This document shows, piece by piece, positions 1 through 6,143 of a DNA stretch of 6,744 nucleotides. Both the position numbers and the translations under genes were made by a program. Within the stretch, counting starts at the first letter, position 1; every line of letters starts with the position of its first letter. The notes under the pieces were generated by a model. That model searched no databases, was not told the origin of the DNA, and saw only the letters and a list, made by a program, of their open reading frames with translations. Source of the stretch: Bacteroides sp. (GTDB lineage Bacteria > Bacteroidota > Bacteroidia > Bacteroidales > Muribaculaceae); NCBI GenBank assembly GCA_014801735.1, contig JAAVDO010000015.1, positions 1-6,744 on the forward strand. Reading direction: 5' to 3'.

Positions 1-10
1 AATGGTTTTA

Positions 11-50
11 ACTTTCATTAATACATCGCGGTGTTGTATTTGATGAAAGT
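11..50. repeat. Imperfect inverted repeat (15-bp hairpin)
   Basis: ACTTTCAT (11-18) is matched by ATGAAAGT (43-50). Pairing continues inward through a T-G pair and two A-T pairs (19-21 with 40-42) and, after one bulged T at 39, through four more pairs (22-25 with 35-38), leaving a loop of about nine bases. No clean T-run follows on either strand, although GATGTAATTTT follows on the plus strand. It could be a weak terminator of a gene left of the window, or an operator, because it overlaps the possible -33 element of the promoter at 34-62. The pairing is seen directly; the role is inference. Confidence 0.45.
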
Positions 51-62
51 GATGTAATTTTG
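34..62 (+). promoter_or_regulatory. Possible Bacteroidota-type promoter, plus strand
   Basis: TAATTTTG at 55-62 fits the Bacteroidota -7 consensus TAnnTTTG exactly. A TTG at 34-36 lies 18 bp upstream, near the expected place for a -33 element. Transcription would begin near position 68. No reading frame of note follows on this strand before position 1388, so a real promoter here would make a non-coding RNA. The motif is short and occurs by chance in A+T-rich DNA. Confidence 0.35.
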
Positions 63-65
63 CAG

Positions 66-105
66 TGTCGGAAGAGGAAAGGGCTGAGTCCCGAAGATTC
101 CGACA
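66..105 (+). other. Hairpin at the 5' end of a possible non-coding transcript
   Basis: TGTCGGAA (66-73) pairs perfectly with TTCCGACA (98-105), and a GGG/CCC inner pairing (81-83 with 90-92) is possible within the 24-base loop. The hairpin begins just where transcription from the -7 box at 55-62 would start. With the long hairpin at 173-209 it would bracket an RNA of roughly 140 nt. It was not recognised as tmRNA, 6S, SRP RNA, RNase P or a known riboswitch. The plus strand has no strong T-run after position 209, which weakens the small-RNA reading. Confidence 0.3.
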
Positions 106-124
106 GACACACACGCAAAGAGAA

Positions 125-164
125 GATTGGTATAATGATTGGTATTAGATAGATTGATTGGTTA
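125..164. repeat. Three short direct repeats, GATTGGT
   Basis: GATTGGTAT occurs at 125-133 and again at 137-145, 12 bp apart. GATTGGTTA follows at 156-164, preceded by a partial copy (GATT at 152-155). The stretch 121-180 is about 33% G+C, far below the genes around it. Spaced copies of one heptamer can be protein-binding sites or a slippage-derived simple repeat; the sequence does not decide between these. Confidence 0.5.
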
Positions 165-172
165 AAAGACAA

Positions 173-209
173 GAACCGGCTTCTATGCGAGACGCATGGA
201 AGCCGGTTC
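173..209 (-). terminator. Intrinsic terminator of the epimerase gene
   Basis: GAACCGGCTTC (173-183) pairs perfectly with GAAGCCGGTTC (199-209). After one T-G pair, four more pairs extend the stem inward (185-188 with 194-197), giving 16 bp around the loop GAGAC. On the minus strand the hairpin begins 23 bases past the epimerase stop codon and is followed by TTGTCTTTT, as expected for rho-independent termination in that direction. On the plus strand it is followed only by GATATTTGG, so it should work poorly there. Confidence 0.85.
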
Positions 210-232
210 GATATTTGGAGGTAAACCAGTTG

Positions 233-1267
233 TCAGGATTCAGCCTTTAGGGCGTGATAAGAGTCGATAGTGTAGCGGAGGCCGGTAGCGAGGTCAACGC
301 GCGGAGAGAAATTGAAATCGCGGACTGCATCGGAAATATCGCAGTTCCAGTTGCGCTGCTTCATTATACGAAATTTGTCGCGATTGAGAGTGGATGGCCT
401 AAGGGTAGCCACGCCGTATTTCTCGGCGACGAACGATGCGACATACGTGATCCATAGCGGCAGCCTGAGGGGTATGACGCATTTCACTCCGAGCTGTCGG
501 GCCACAATTTTACGAAATTCGGATTGTGTATATGCACGGGGTTCGGAGATGATATATTTCTTGCGCAAGGTGGCGGGAGATGTGACAGCATCGAAGACGG
601 CACGGGCCAGATCTTCGACATAGATGAAAGTGAGCATCTGTTTACGGAAACCGACGCCAAAATCGAAGTGGTGCTCGATAGCCTTTATCATCATCAGATA
701 GTCTTGCTCATGGGGCCCGTAGACGCCGGTGGGGCGCAGAATAGTCCAACGGAGCCAAGGCGTCATTTCGAGCAGCATCTCGGCTTTCACCTTGGACAGA
801 CCATAACGTGTGTCGGGGTCGGGCACCATAGAGCCCGACATGGGCGTGTAGCCTTTCTCGTCGCCCTTGCCGAGCGCAGAGAGGCTGCTCATATAGAGCA
901 GACGCTCGGGGTGCATATCGTTGAGCTCAAGGGCGCGCACGAAGTTGCGGAGATAGCCGAAGTTGATACGGTTGAAATCGGCGAAGTTCGTACACTTTGT
1001 CGCTCCCAGATTGTAGACAATGTAGTCGAACCCCTGACCTTCGGGGAGGACGCTCCGCAGGGCCGCCGCTATGGCCTGATGAGATTCGAAATCGTCGAAC
1101 ACAATGAAGCGTAGCGCAGGGTCAGTAAGAAACCTGCGCGAAGTTGTGGGCCTGACGCCGGCCCATACTCTGAAGCCGCGGGCAAGGGCCTCACGGGCAA
1201 GAAAGCCGCCGATGAAACCTCCGGCGCCCACTATCAGAACACTTTTTGGTGAAGAAATGGATTTCAT
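233..1267 (-). CDS. NAD-dependent epimerase/dehydratase (extended SDR family)
   Basis: A 344-residue cytoplasmic protein with the hallmarks of the extended short-chain dehydrogenase/reductase family. The N-terminal Rossmann fold carries the cofactor motif GAGGFIG (residues 14-20, GxxGxxG). A serine-rich strand, MSSLSALG (126-133), supplies the probable catalytic Ser, and YGLSK (155-159) is the YxxxK pair. RPTGVYGP (178-185) and TFIYVEDLARAVF (213-225) are further landmarks of NAD(P)-dependent sugar epimerases and related 3-beta-hydroxysteroid or dihydroflavonol-reductase-type enzymes. Length is normal for the family and the frame is intact. The substrate cannot be read from the sequence: a nucleotide-sugar epimerase is most likely, a reductase possible. 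The start is sound because the Rossmann strand begins nine residues in, with no room for a later start. The gene stands alone, transcribed divergently from secDF, with its own -7 box (1272-1279) and terminator (173-209). Confidence 0.92.
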   Translation of the reverse strand: MKSISSPKSVLIVGAGGFIGGFLAREALARGFRVWAGVRPTTSRRFLTDPALRFIVFDDFESHQAIAAALRSVLPEGQGFDYIVYNLGATKCTNFADFNRINFGYLRNFVRALELNDMHPERLLYMSSLSALGKGDEKGYTPMSGSMVPDPDTRYGLSKVKAEMLLEMTPWLRWTILRPTGVYGPHEQDYLMMIKAIEHHFDFGVGFRKQMLTFIYVEDLARAVFDAVTSPATLRKKYIISEPRAYTQSEFRKIVARQLGVKCVIPLRLPLWITYVASFVAEKYGVATLRPSTLNRDKFRIMKQRNWNCDISDAVRDFNFSPRVDLATGLRYTIDSYHALKAES

Positions 1268-1271
1268 GGGG

Positions 1272-1279
1272 CAAAGATA
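1272..1279 (-). promoter_or_regulatory. -7 promoter box of the epimerase gene
   Basis: On the minus strand this reads TATCTTTG, an exact TAnnTTTG match, followed by CCCC and then the ATG. A T-rich run (minus strand, about 1299-1293) lies near the -33 region but is not a clear TTTG. Transcription should begin within a few bases of the start codon, so the mRNA would be leaderless or nearly so. No other TAnnTTTG match was found on this strand in the spacer. Confidence 0.6.
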
Positions 1280-1365
1280 ATGTGTTTTGGTGAAAAAAAG
1301 CCAGATAAAGACGGATAAAAGAGAATATTGGAGTCAATCAAGCGTATAAAGCCAAAAAATTGTGC

Positions 1366-1373
1366 TATATTTG
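1366..1373 (+). promoter_or_regulatory. -7 promoter box of secDF
   Basis: TATATTTG fits the Bacteroidota consensus TAnnTTTG exactly and lies 110 bp before the secDF start. The predicted start of transcription is near 1380, giving a leader of about 100 nt. No convincing -33 TTTG was found 18-21 bp upstream (around 1343-1348), so the call rests on the -7 box and its position between two divergent genes. Confidence 0.6.
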
Positions 1374-1387
1374 CAAGCTGAAAAACC

Positions 1388-1459
1388 ATGATTTACCGGA
1401 CGCCGCCGTCAGGGTGGTGTTTTGGTGTTCGCGGAGCTCAAAACGAAACAAATATTTAA
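1388..1459 (+). CDS. Possible upstream ORF in the secDF leader (23 codons)
   Basis: An ATG at 1388 opens a 23-codon frame ending in TAA at 1457-1459, 24 nt before the secDF ATG. It starts only about 8-12 nt after the predicted transcription start. The peptide begins MIY and contains RTPPSGWCFGVRG (residues 4-16). It has no signal peptide or membrane segment. It could be a regulatory leader peptide, since translation across it would overlap the hairpin at 1400-1420. A frame of this length also arises often by chance, and no ribosome binding site supports it, so confidence is low. Confidence 0.2.
   Translation: MIYRTPPSGWCFGVRGAQNETNI
1400..1420 (+). promoter_or_regulatory. Hairpin in the secDF 5' leader
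   Basis: ACGCCGCC (1400-1407) pairs with GGTGGTGT (1413-1420) through six Watson-Crick and two G-T pairs around the loop GTCAG. The 3' arm runs into TTTT (1420-1423), so the element resembles a weak attenuator. It lies inside the possible upstream ORF. The pairing is visible in the sequence; any regulatory effect on secDF is inference. Confidence 0.3.
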
Positions 1460-1483
1460 CCATAACCCCATACCAATCTTTAC

Positions 1484-4405
1484 ATGCAAAGCAAAGGAAA
1501 ATTAGGAAGCGTAGTGGCCGGTATCATTGCCATCTTCCTGGTGCTCATTTGCCTCTTCTACCTCTCGTTTACGCTGGTGACCAACCACCACGAGGCCAAG
1601 GCCGAGGCATACGCAGCTCAGGTGGCCGGTAGCGGCGACACGAAATCCGACGCGTATCGAATGGCCTATAAGAGTTATATCGACTCGATCGGCAAAGAGC
1701 CGGTGTATATGGGCTATACTTTCAATGAAGTTCAGAAACTGGGAGTAGGCCTGGGACTCGACCTCAAGGGCGGTATGAACGTGACCCTTCAGGTGAGCGT
1801 TCCCGACATTCTCCGCTCAATGGCCAACGCCGACGGCAATCCCTATTTCGAGCGTGCCATCCAGGCTACCGACTCAGTAGTGAAGGTTACGAAGACCAAC
1901 GACTATGTGTCGGTGTTCTGCCGTGAGTATAAGAAACTTGATCCGAGCGGCGACCTCACCGTGGTGTTCCGCGAACAGACCAAGCGCGGCGACTCGCAGG
2001 ATGCTATCGAATCGGCTCTGAAGCAGGAAGTGAAAGACCGCGTGAGCAGCTCGACCAACGTGCTTCGCAACCGTATCGACCAGTTTGGCGTTGTGGCTCC
2101 CAACATTCAGGAACTCGAAAAGGATGGCCAGATCCTTCTGGAACTTCCCGGCGTGAAAGAGCACGACCGCGTGCGCGAGCTCCTCAAGTCGAGCGCAAAT
2201 CTGGAATTCTATGAGACATACCCCCTGCAGGAATATGCCAACGCGCTCTCCGAGCTTGACCGCACCATTGCCACCGACTCGGTGAACGCCGGTCAGGGCC
2301 TGTTTGCCCATTTCCTTCAGGTAGGCGGCCAGAACAATCCCATCGTTGTCGGCATGGCCACCAACATACAGCGCGCCGCCATCGACTCGCTGCTTGCCTC
2401 GCCCGCAGCAAAGCGCATTCTTCCGAACAACCTGAAGCTCGCCTGGGAGGTTAAGCCCGAGACTGTGGAAATGACCGACACCGCCACCGGACGCACCCGC
2501 AAGGTGGATCTCTATACGCTGGTAGGTCTGCGCACCACCGCCGGCAAGGCAGCCCTGAGCGGCGACGTTGTAACCAACGCCACCGCCGAGTTTGACAACA
2601 TGCAGGGCGGCAACTACGTTTCGATGACCATGAAGCCCGATGCCGCCAAGCAGTGGGGCCGCGTGACAGCAGCCAACATTCAGAAGCAGGTGGCTATCGT
2701 GCTCGACGACCAGGTTTACAGCGCACCCGTGGTTCAGAATGCTATCGAGGGCGGCCGTTCGTCGATCACCGGTAACTTCACCACCGACGAGGCAAAAGAC
2801 CTTGCAAACGTGCTCAAGTCGGGTAAGATGGCAGCAAAGGTAGACATCATCAGCGACACCGTGATCGGTCCTTCGCTGGGTCAGCAGGCTATCGAAGACG
2901 GCGTGTGGTCGTTTATTGTGGCTCTCGTGCTCCTCATGATCTTCATGTGTGCCTTCTACGGCATCATTCCGGGCCTTATCGCCAACCTGGCCCTTATCTT
3001 CAACATCTTCTTCACGTTCGGTATTCTGGCATCGTTCCAGGCTGTGCTGACACTGTCGGGTATCGCCGGTATCGTGCTCGCGCTGGGTATGGCTGTTGAC
3101 GCCAACGTGCTTATCTATGAGCGTGCCAAAGAAGAGCTTCGCGCCGGCAAGACCGTACGCACCGCTATCGACGAAGGCTACAGCAACGCATTCTCGGCGA
3201 TCTTCGACTCTAACCTTACCTCGATCATCACGGGTGTGATTCTGCTGCTGTTCGGCACAGGACCTATCAAGGGTTTTGCCACAACGCTTATCATCGGTAT
3301 CATCTGCTCGTTCTTTACTGCTGTATATCTGACCCGTCTGGTCTACATCCTCTGTGCCAACACCAAGGCCTTCAAAAACCTCACCTTCTCCACCTCGCTG
3401 TCGAAGAAGATGTTTACCAACACCCACTTTAACTTCCTGGGTGCCCGCAAGACCAGCTTCACTATCGCCGGCGTGTTCGTGCTGATCGTTATCGGATTCC
3501 TGCTGTTCCGCGGCCTGAATCAGGGTATCGACTTCTCGGGTGGCCGTAACTATGTGGTTCAGTTCGACCACAGCGTCAAGACTCACGAGCTCCAGCAGCA
3601 GCTCGCTCCGTTGTTCGAGGGAGCTCAGGTGAGCGTTATCACTATCGATGATGACACCAAGGTCCGTATCTCGACCAACTATAAGATCGATTCAGACGAC
3701 GAGAATGTTGACAACGAGATCATGGAGATTCTCTATACGGGACTCAAGAGCGAGATCGGTGATATGCCGATGAGCGACTTCTCGACAACTAACGAGAATA
3801 TCGGTATCATGTCGTCGCAGAAGGTAGGTCCTACCGTGGCCAACGATATGCGTACCGACGCCTACATAGCCGTTATCCTGGCTCTGGCAGCGATGTTCCT
3901 CTATATCCTGATCCGTTTCCATAACATTGCATTCTCTGTCGGTGCTCTCGCCGCCGTAGCTTTCACAGCGTTCTCGATCGTAGGTTTCTACAGCATCTTC
4001 TGGGGAGTATTCCCGTTTGCAATGGAGATTGACCAGTCGTTTATCGCCGCAATCCTTACCGTGATCGGTTATCAGATCAATGATACCGTGGTGGTGTTCG
4101 ACCGCGTGCGTGAGAACGTAGCCCTGTATCCGAAGCAGGATTTCTTCACCAACATCAACAATTCGATCAACTCGACCCTGAGCCGTACGGTGATGACTTC
4201 CGCATCGACCCTGCTCGTGCTTCTCTGCATTTTCATTCTCGGTGGCGACGCTATCCGTTCGTTCACATTCGCCATGATCTTCGGCGTAGTTATCGGTACA
4301 CTTGCTACCATATTCATCGCCGCACCGGTGGCTTATCTCACCGATTCGCGCCGCAACAGCAAGAATAAGAATGTGGTAAAGGGCAGAAAGCCCTCACGCG
4401 CATGA
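1484..4405 (+). CDS. secDF: SecDF, fused protein translocase subunit SecD-SecF
   Basis: SecDF is an inner-membrane RND-type accessory of SecYEG that uses the ion gradient to pull exported proteins through on the periplasmic side. This 973-residue protein joins SecD and SecF in one chain, the usual Bacteroidota form. The SecD half has a first membrane helix (about 10-32), the SecD signature GLDLKGG (91-97), a large periplasmic P1 region (to about 445), then a helix bundle (about 474-640) with GMAVDANVLIYER around D539. The SecF half has a helix at about 657-677, GIDFSGG (681-687), a smaller periplasmic domain, then helices carrying GYQINDTVVVFDR (862-874), where D867 is the counterpart of the conserved SecF aspartate. 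Twelve membrane helices are expected. The tail is basic (KNKNVVKGRK). The start at 1484 puts the first helix at residue 10 as in the family; no Shine-Dalgarno sequence is seen, normal for this phylum. A promoter lies at 1366-1373 and a strong terminator at 4445-4480. Confidence 0.97.
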   Translation: MQSKGKLGSVVAGIIAIFLVLICLFYLSFTLVTNHHEAKAEAYAAQVAGSGDTKSDAYRMAYKSYIDSIGKEPVYMGYTFNEVQKLGVGLGLDLKGGMNVTLQVSVPDILRSMANADGNPYFERAIQATDSVVKVTKTNDYVSVFCREYKKLDPSGDLTVVFREQTKRGDSQDAIESALKQEVKDRVSSSTNVLRNRIDQFGVVAPNIQELEKDGQILLELPGVKEHDRVRELLKSSANLEFYETYPLQEYANALSELDRTIATDSVNAGQGLFAHFLQVGGQNNPIVVGMATNIQRAAIDSLLASPAAKRILPNNLKLAWEVKPETVEMTDTATGRTRKVDLYTLVGLRTTAGKAALSGDVVTNATAEFDNMQGGNYVSMTMKPDAAKQWGRVTAANIQKQVAIVLDDQVYSAPVVQNAIEGGRSSITGNFTTDEAKDLANVLKSGKMAAKVDIISDTVIGPSLGQQAIEDGVWSFIVALVLLMIFMCAFYGIIPGLIANLALIFNIFFTFGILASFQAVLTLSGIAGIVLALGMAVDANVLIYERAKEELRAGKTVRTAIDEGYSNAFSAIFDSNLTSIITGVILLLFGTGPIKGFATTLIIGIICSFFTAVYLTRLVYILCANTKAFKNLTFSTSLSKKMFTNTHFNFLGARKTSFTIAGVFVLIVIGFLLFRGLNQGIDFSGGRNYVVQFDHSVKTHELQQQLAPLFEGAQVSVITIDDDTKVRISTNYKIDSDDENVDNEIMEILYTGLKSEIGDMPMSDFSTTNENIGIMSSQKVGPTVANDMRTDAYIAVILALAAMFLYILIRFHNIAFSVGALAAVAFTAFSIVGFYSIFWGVFPFAMEIDQSFIAAILTVIGYQINDTVVVFDRVRENVALYPKQDFFTNINNSINSTLSRTVMTSASTLLVLLCIFILGGDAIRSFTFAMIFGVVIGTLATIFIAAPVAYLTDSRRNSKNKNVVKGRKPSRA

Positions 4406-4444
4406 TTGTAAAATCATAAACAGACAAATATACTTCTTCATCAT

Positions 4445-4480
4445 ACCGGAGTGGGCAGCGATTGTCCGCTCCGGTTTTTT
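4445..4480 (+). terminator. Intrinsic terminator between secDF and nhaC
   Basis: A 13-bp stem (4445-4457 with 4463-4475) with the loop GCGAT includes CCGGAG/CTCCGG at its base and two G-T pairs, and runs directly into six T residues (4475-4480). It begins 39 bases after the secDF stop and ends 16 bases before the nhaC ATG. This is a classic rho-independent terminator for secDF. Its closeness to nhaC suggests that it also limits transcription into that gene. Confidence 0.9.
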
Positions 4481-4496
4481 CAATAATCAGTCACCC

Positions 4497-5840
4497 ATGT
4501 CACAGATGAGAAAAGCCGGCGCCCCGAAAACGGACGCAATGAGCGGAATAATGGCTCTCTCGCCGGTCATAGTATTTCTGGGAATCTATCTGGCCGTGTC
4601 GCTTAGTGCCGGCGATTTCTACAGCATGCCAATCGCCGTGGCCCTGGTGTTTGCCGCAGTGTGGAGCGTAGTGGTGAGCCGCGAGGGCAACCTGCGTCAG
4701 CGTGTTGAGATTTTCTCGCGTTCGGCCGCCCACAGCGACATTCTCTACATGATCTGGATATTTATCCTTGCCGGAGCTTTCGCCGCCGTGGCAAAGGGCA
4801 CGGGCGCAGTAGAGGCTACGGTTGCCCTGGCCCTTCAGCTTTTTCCCTCGTGGCTTATCCTGCCGGCCATCTTCACCGCCTCGTGTCTCGTGTCGCTGGC
4901 TATCGGGACTTCGGTAGGCACCGTTGTTGCCGTGACTCCACTCGCCGTAGAGATCGCCCGCAACATGGATGGCGGGTCGGGCGTGCCACTCATGGTGGCT
5001 GTGGTGCTCGGCGGAGCATTCTTCGGTGACAACCTGAGTTTCATTTCAGACACAACCATAGCCGCCACGCGCACACAGGGCTGCCGGATGGCCGACAAAT
5101 TCCGAGCCAACGTGATGATAGTACTTCCCGCCGCGCTGCTCACCCTGGCCCTTTATGTTCTGATCGGCGCCGACGGAGGCAGTGCCGCAGTGAACGCCGC
5201 GGCTGACGGCGTAGCTCCCTGGTGGCTCACCCTTCCCTATCTGCTGATAATCCTACTTGCCGTGAGCGGCGTCAATGTGCTAACAGTACTTACAACGGGC
5301 ATCGCAGCGGCCCTATGCACAGGTGTGATCCGCGGAATGGATCTCACGGCCATGTTCCGTCTGATGGGCGATGGCATCGCCGGCATGGGCGACCTGATAG
5401 TGATAACCCTGCTTTCGGCCGGCATTGTCGGTATGATCAAGGCTGCCGGAGGATTCAGCTTCCTGTTGCACGTAATGACACGCAGCATACGCGGCAGCCG
5501 CGGCGCCCAGGCCTGTATCGCAGCCCTGGCCGGCGCCGTCGATCTCTGCACCGCCAACAATACCGTCGCCATCATCACCGTGGGCGAGCTCGCCGCCGAC
5601 ATCAGCCACCGCTACGGCGTCGCTCCCCGCAAGAGCGCCAGCCTGCTCGACACAGCCTCGTGCATAGCCCAGTGCCTCATACCCTACGGCGCGCAGACCC
5701 TCATGGCCACAGCTCTGGCCGGCATATCGCCCGCCGCCCCCTGGCCATACCTCTACTACCCCTGGATGCTCGCCGGCTGCACCCTCGTCTCAATCATCAT
5801 AGTCCGCCGCCACAACCGCGCCACATCGCCCGCGCAATGA
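4497..5840 (+). CDS. nhaC: NhaC-family Na+/H+ antiporter
   Basis: A 447-residue inner-membrane protein of the NhaC antiporter family, whose members exchange cytoplasmic Na+ for H+ (some exchange other pairs, such as malate/lactate with their ions). Landmarks: GTSVGT (137-142); GDNLSFISDTT (177-187), the family's characteristic acidic membrane motif; TANNTVAII (352-360); SASLLDTASC (380-389); and IPYGAQ (395-400). About ten or more hydrophobic segments span the chain, for example at 20-36, 44-60, 82-100 and 119-140. Length fits the family and the frame is intact. The first ATG was chosen; later ATGs at codons 4 and 15 would also leave the first helix whole. The coding sequence is richer in G+C than secDF, about 67% over 5521-5580. 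No consensus promoter lies between the secDF terminator and the start, so it may be transcribed by read-through. The family is certain; the ions actually moved are not shown by sequence. Confidence 0.92.
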   Translation: MSQMRKAGAPKTDAMSGIMALSPVIVFLGIYLAVSLSAGDFYSMPIAVALVFAAVWSVVVSREGNLRQRVEIFSRSAAHSDILYMIWIFILAGAFAAVAKGTGAVEATVALALQLFPSWLILPAIFTASCLVSLAIGTSVGTVVAVTPLAVEIARNMDGGSGVPLMVAVVLGGAFFGDNLSFISDTTIAATRTQGCRMADKFRANVMIVLPAALLTLALYVLIGADGGSAAVNAAADGVAPWWLTLPYLLIILLAVSGVNVLTVLTTGIAAALCTGVIRGMDLTAMFRLMGDGIAGMGDLIVITLLSAGIVGMIKAAGGFSFLLHVMTRSIRGSRGAQACIAALAGAVDLCTANNTVAIITVGELAADISHRYGVAPRKSASLLDTASCIAQCLIPYGAQTLMATALAGISPAAPWPYLYYPWMLAGCTLVSIIIVRRHNRATSPAQ

Positions 5841-5953
5841 TCCGCAGGCCCTGCCAGGCTGAGCCTCGCCTTGAGCGTGGAGCCGACGTCTTCCCAGTCA
5901 ACGGAAACCATCATGTTTGCCCCCGCCAACGACCCGCCCGCCCCGGTATGGAA

Positions 5954-5977
5954 TCGCCGGCTGTCCCCAGCCGGCGA
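5954..5977. repeat. REP-like perfect palindrome, 10-bp arms
   Basis: TCGCCGGCTG (5954-5963) and CAGCCGGCGA (5968-5977) are exact reverse complements around the loop TCCC. It lies 114 bases after nhaC. No T-run follows on either strand, so it does not look like an ordinary intrinsic terminator, though a G+C-rich hairpin could protect the 3' end of the nhaC mRNA. Its form resembles dispersed REP-type intergenic palindromes; whether it recurs in the genome cannot be seen here. Confidence 0.6.
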
Positions 5978-6012
5978 GCGCCCGGATGGCCCTCCACCAA
6001 AGACCCCATCTC

Positions 6013-6035
6013 AAAAAGACCCGCGAAGCGCGGTC
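6013..6035 (-). terminator. Possible terminator of the barrel-protein gene (distal)
   Basis: On the minus strand GACCGCG and CGCGGGTC (6035-6018) form a seven-pair stem with one bulged base and a tight three-base loop, followed at once by TTTTT (6017-6013). That is the form of an intrinsic terminator for transcription arriving from the right. It lies about 160 bases past the stop codon of the barrel gene. It is also one of three related GACCCGC hairpins in this spacer. Confidence 0.5.
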
Positions 6036-6095
6036 GTGCAACAATAGGCACGGCGTCGAAGACCCGTGCACATCAGCCCATCCCCTCGTAATTCA

Positions 6096-6143
6096 GACCC
6101 GCAAAGCGGGTCGTCACATAAACTCGCGGGTCCCAAGACCCGC
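6096..6143. repeat. Pair of GACCCGC palindromes
   Basis: Two hairpins use the same heptamer in opposite order. GACCCGC (6096-6102) pairs with GCGGGTC (6106-6112) around AAA; GCGGGTC (6126-6132) pairs with GACCCGC (6137-6143) around CCAA. Both stems are perfect over 7 bp. A third, less regular relative lies at 6018-6035, 78 bp before the first. The four arms can also pair between hairpins, so the RNA could fold in alternative ways. The arrangement resembles a small cluster of REP-type elements. Confidence 0.6.

Noticed and set aside
78..100. CTGAG-containing stretch considered as part of a TPP-type riboswitch
   Set aside because: The other conserved TPP blocks are absent and no thiamine gene follows.
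524..1114. Plus-strand frame of 196 codons inside the epimerase gene
   Set aside because: Antisense to a gene with intact GxxGxxG and YxxxK motifs; its own translation has no recognisable features.
1874..3586. Long open frame of 570 codons on the minus strand inside secDF
   Set aside because: It lies wholly antisense to an unmistakable SecDF and its translation is rich in His, Gly, Val and Glu with no domain; it is a by-product of G+C-biased codon use in secDF.
5759..5914. Minus-strand frame of 51 codons starting MMVSVDWEDVGS at 5914
   Set aside because: The first residues look protein-like, but it runs antisense into the conserved nhaC 3' end, has no promoter or ribosome-site support, and becomes Arg-rich.
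5222..6091. Plus-strand frame of 289 codons overlapping the end of nhaC and the spacer
   Set aside because: The translation is low-complexity Arg/Pro/His-rich, out of frame with the recognised NhaC motifs, and passes straight through the palindromes.
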